Source: Deltaproteobacteria bacterium
GTDB taxonomy: Bacteria; Desulfobacterota; Deferrimicrobia; Deferrimicrobiales; Deferrimicrobiaceae
Direction: 5' to 3'
DNA length: 16,572 bases
Assembly: GCA_003105225.1 (NCBI GenBank)
Contig: PQAK01000062.1
Coordinates: 1-16,572 of the forward strand
A program made the translations under genes and the position numbers. Below, in pieces: positions 15,157 to 16,572 of the stretch. Position 1 is the first letter of the stretch. Every line of letters starts with the position of its first letter. Below the pieces are notes generated by a model. It saw nothing but the letters and a program-made list of their open reading frames with translations, made no database searches and had not been told where the DNA came from.

Positions 15157-16136
15157 CCCCCGCGCGCACGAAGCCGGCCGGCGGACTCGGACAGGCGGCC
15201 CAGTGGGCCGTGGCCCTGGCGCTTTTCGCGGCAATCCCTCTCGCGGGAAAGAAGTTCTTCGTCACGATGGCGAACGAGGTCCTGGTGATGGGGCTGTTCG
15301 CCGTCGCCTTCAACCTGCTGTACGGGTTCGCGGGGATGCTCTCCTTCGGGCAGGCGGCCTATTACGGCGTCGGCGCCTACACGGTCGGCCTGCTCCTTTC
15401 GAAGGGAGTCCTGCCGTTCGCGGTCGCCCTTCCGGCGGCGGTCGCCGCGGGGGCGGCGCTCGCCCTGCTCCTGGGCCCGCTGTGCATCCGGCTGTCCGGG
15501 GTCTACTTCACGATGCTGACCCTGGCCTTCGCGGAGATGGTCTGGGGGATCGTGTTCAAGTGGTACGGATTCACCGGGGGAGACAACGGGATCCAGGGGA
15601 TCCCCGTGCCGGACCTCCTGCGTTCTCCCGTGCGGTACTATTACTTCACGCTGGCCGTCGTCTTCGCCTCCTTCTGGCTGCTGCGCCGGATCGTGGACTC
15701 CCCCTTCGGGGCGGTGCTGCAATCGATCCGGGAGAATCCGGAGCGCACCGGTTTCCTGGGGATCCAGGTCCGCCGGTACGAGCTTGCCGCGATGGTCATC
15801 TCCGGGGCATTCGCGGCGCTGGCCGGCGGGCTCTTCGCGGGGTACCAGCACTCCATCCATCCCGACATGCTCCACTGGACCAAGTCGGGAGAGGTGATCC
15901 TGATGAGCATCCTGGGCGGGGTGTCCTCCTTCTTCGGGCCGTTGATGGGGGCGGCGGTCATCCTGTTCATCGAGGACATGATCGGGAAATACACCGAGTT
16001 CTGGGAGATCTGGATCGGCGGCATCATGCTCGCCATCGTCATCTTTTTCCCCAAGGGGGTGATCGGGACGCTCGATTCCTGGATCGCGCGCGGAAGGGAC
16101 CGTGAAAGGGCAGCCGATGGAACCCCCGGTTCTTGA
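15153..16136 (+). CDS. livM: LIV-type ABC transporter permease, LivM family (second system)
   Basis: A 327-residue multi-span permease. Family hallmarks are LFAVAFNLLYGFAGMLSFGQ in the early helices, MLTLAFAEMVWGIVF, the FTGGDNGI loop, the ATPase-coupling loop IRENPERTGFLGIQVRRYE and SILGGVSSFFGPLMG near the end. The frame is open upstream, but the start is GTG 15153, overlapping the LivH-type stop, with AGGGGG at 15140-15145. The following ATPase gene begins inside its last 20 bases. It has the same length as the LivM-type protein at 3154 but is clearly divergent from it, so the two transporters are not a recent duplication. Confidence 0.92.
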   Translation: MTPARTKPAGGLGQAAQWAVALALFAAIPLAGKKFFVTMANEVLVMGLFAVAFNLLYGFAGMLSFGQAAYYGVGAYTVGLLLSKGVLPFAVALPAAVAAGAALALLLGPLCIRLSGVYFTMLTLAFAEMVWGIVFKWYGFTGGDNGIQGIPVPDLLRSPVRYYYFTLAVVFASFWLLRRIVDSPFGAVLQSIRENPERTGFLGIQVRRYELAAMVISGAFAALAGGLFAGYQHSIHPDMLHWTKSGEVILMSILGGVSSFFGPLMGAAVILFIEDMIGKYTEFWEIWIGGIMLAIVIFFPKGVIGTLDSWIARGRDRERAADGTPGS

Positions 16137-16365
16137 AGTGCGGTCGCTGTCGAAGTCGTTCGGCGGCCTGAAGGTCACGAACGACGTGAGCTTCCGCATC
16201 CGCAGGGGGGAGCTTTCGTCGATCATCGGCCCCAACGGGGCGGGAAAGACGACGCTGTTCAACCTGGTGACGGGGAAGCTCGCTCCCGACTCGGGAGAGG
16301 TCCGGTTCAAGGGAGAGCGGATCGACGGGCTTTCCACCGCCGAGATCGCCCGGAAGGGGATCGGC
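16117..16365 (+). CDS. livG: LIV-type ABC ATPase, LivG family, N-terminal part only
   Basis: ATG 16117 lies inside the end of the LivM-type gene and has AAAGGG seven bases before it. The first 83 residues are a normal LivG start: LEVRSLSKSFGGLKVTNDVS, then Walker A GPNGAGKTT at 38-46 and TGKLAPDSGEV. At residue 83 the family pattern GIG-R-T-F-Q, which carries the Q-loop Gln, should follow. The frame instead reads GIGSSSTFVTSTC and on into a Ser, Arg and Lys-rich stretch with no ABC motif, open to the window edge. The sequence after 16365 codes on the other strand. The gene is therefore truncated by a junction, not by a stop or frameshift. The ATPase partner LivF would be expected beyond a correct continuation. 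Confidence 0.88.
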
Positions 16366-16367
16366 AG
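16350..16367. other. Junction: shared segment joining livG to a patatin gene
   Basis: The 18 bases ccggaaggggatcggcag make sense in both genes. On the plus strand they encode the RKGIG of the LivG-type ATPase; on the minus strand they encode the LPIPFR of the patatin-like protein (family pattern LPIPFRAVATDL). Left of the segment only the ATPase is coherent, right of it only the patatin. This is what a misassembly across a short shared word, or a microhomology-driven rearrangement, would leave. Confidence 0.75.
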
Positions 16368-16571
16368 TTCCTCGACCTTCGTCACGTCGACCTGCGAGCG
16401 CATGAAGTCGCCGATCCGGCGACCGTCGATCAGCCCCGAGCGCGGAAACACGGGATCGACCAGCGCAGCGATGCTGCTCCAGTCGAAGCCGCGGAAGTCG
16501 GCCTCGAGGCGGTCGAGGCGGCCGGCGGCGAAGATCGCGCCGACGAAGGCCCCCATGCTCGTGCCCGCGAC
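16366..16571 (-). CDS. Patatin-like phospholipase, RssA type, internal fragment
   Basis: Read on the minus strand from the window edge, the frame gives VAGTSMGAFVGAIFAAGRLD, then FDWSSIAALVDPVFPRSGLIDGR and VEELPIPFR. This aligns with the patatin family, for example E. coli RssA (VAGCSIGSLVGAAYACDRLS). GTSMG is the GxSxG nucleophile elbow of these serine lipid hydrolases, whose catalytic dyad Asp would lie further on and is not present. The N-terminal glycine-rich oxyanion segment is beyond the window edge, and the C-terminal half is lost at the junction with livG. After the shared segment the frame continues as meaningless antisense of the ATPase gene. It is probably foreign to this locus and should not be treated as a neighbour of the transporter. 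Confidence 0.8.
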
Positions 16572-16572
16572 G

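Noticed and set aside
15084..16556. Minus-strand frame appearing as a single 490-residue protein
   Set aside because: Only its first ~70 residues are a real protein (patatin fragment); the rest is antisense of livG and livM joined through the chimeric junction. I kept only the patatin part.
1..16572. Search for tRNA, rRNA, CRISPR arrays, insertion sequences and tandem repeats
   Set aside because: No cloverleaf, spaced repeats, transposase motifs or terminal inverted repeats were seen by eye; coding density leaves no gap above about 110 bases.

Overview
The window is a GC-rich, densely coded piece of a Gram-negative bacterial genome. An LpxH-like phosphatase implies lipid A synthesis, and an oxygen-sensitive type of radical dehydratase hints at an anaerobic or microaerobic lifestyle. 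The gene mix (repeated LIV-type transporters beside acyl-CoA genes) resembles Desulfobacterota or other former Deltaproteobacteria. That placement is an impression from the gene content, not a measured result.

Layout. (1) 33-797, minus: a short-chain dehydrogenase, divergent from (2) 901-5631, plus: a complete LIV-type ABC transporter made of a Tat-exported substrate-binding protein, two permeases and two ATPases. An intrinsic-terminator-like hairpin lies between the binding-protein gene and the first permease gene. (3) 5606-6415, minus: an LpxH-like metallophosphatase that overlaps the end of the transporter tail to tail. (4) 6461 to the window end, plus: a long collinear run made of an alpha-methylacyl-CoA racemase-like family III CoA-transferase, branched-chain 2-oxoacid dehydrogenase-type E1 alpha and E1 beta, an AMP-forming acyl-CoA ligase, a 4-hydroxybutyryl-CoA dehydratase, and a second LIV-type transporter (Sec-exported binding protein, two permeases, and the start of an ATPase).

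Region 4 reads as a catabolic and uptake unit. The second transporter would import a carboxylate or amino-acid-like substrate, the ligase would make the CoA thioester, the E1 pair would decarboxylate a 2-oxoacid, the racemase-like enzyme would handle a 2-methyl-branched acyl-CoA, and the radical dehydratase would make an enoyl-CoA. No E2 or E3 component is present in the window, and the true substrate cannot be read from the sequence.

The last ~207 bases do not belong to the transporter. The LivG-like frame is normal to about 16365. Beyond that the opposite strand encodes part of an RssA-type patatin-like phospholipase with its GTSMG nucleophile elbow. The two genes meet at a shared stretch of about 16-18 bases, which looks like an assembly chimera or a microhomology-mediated rearrangement.
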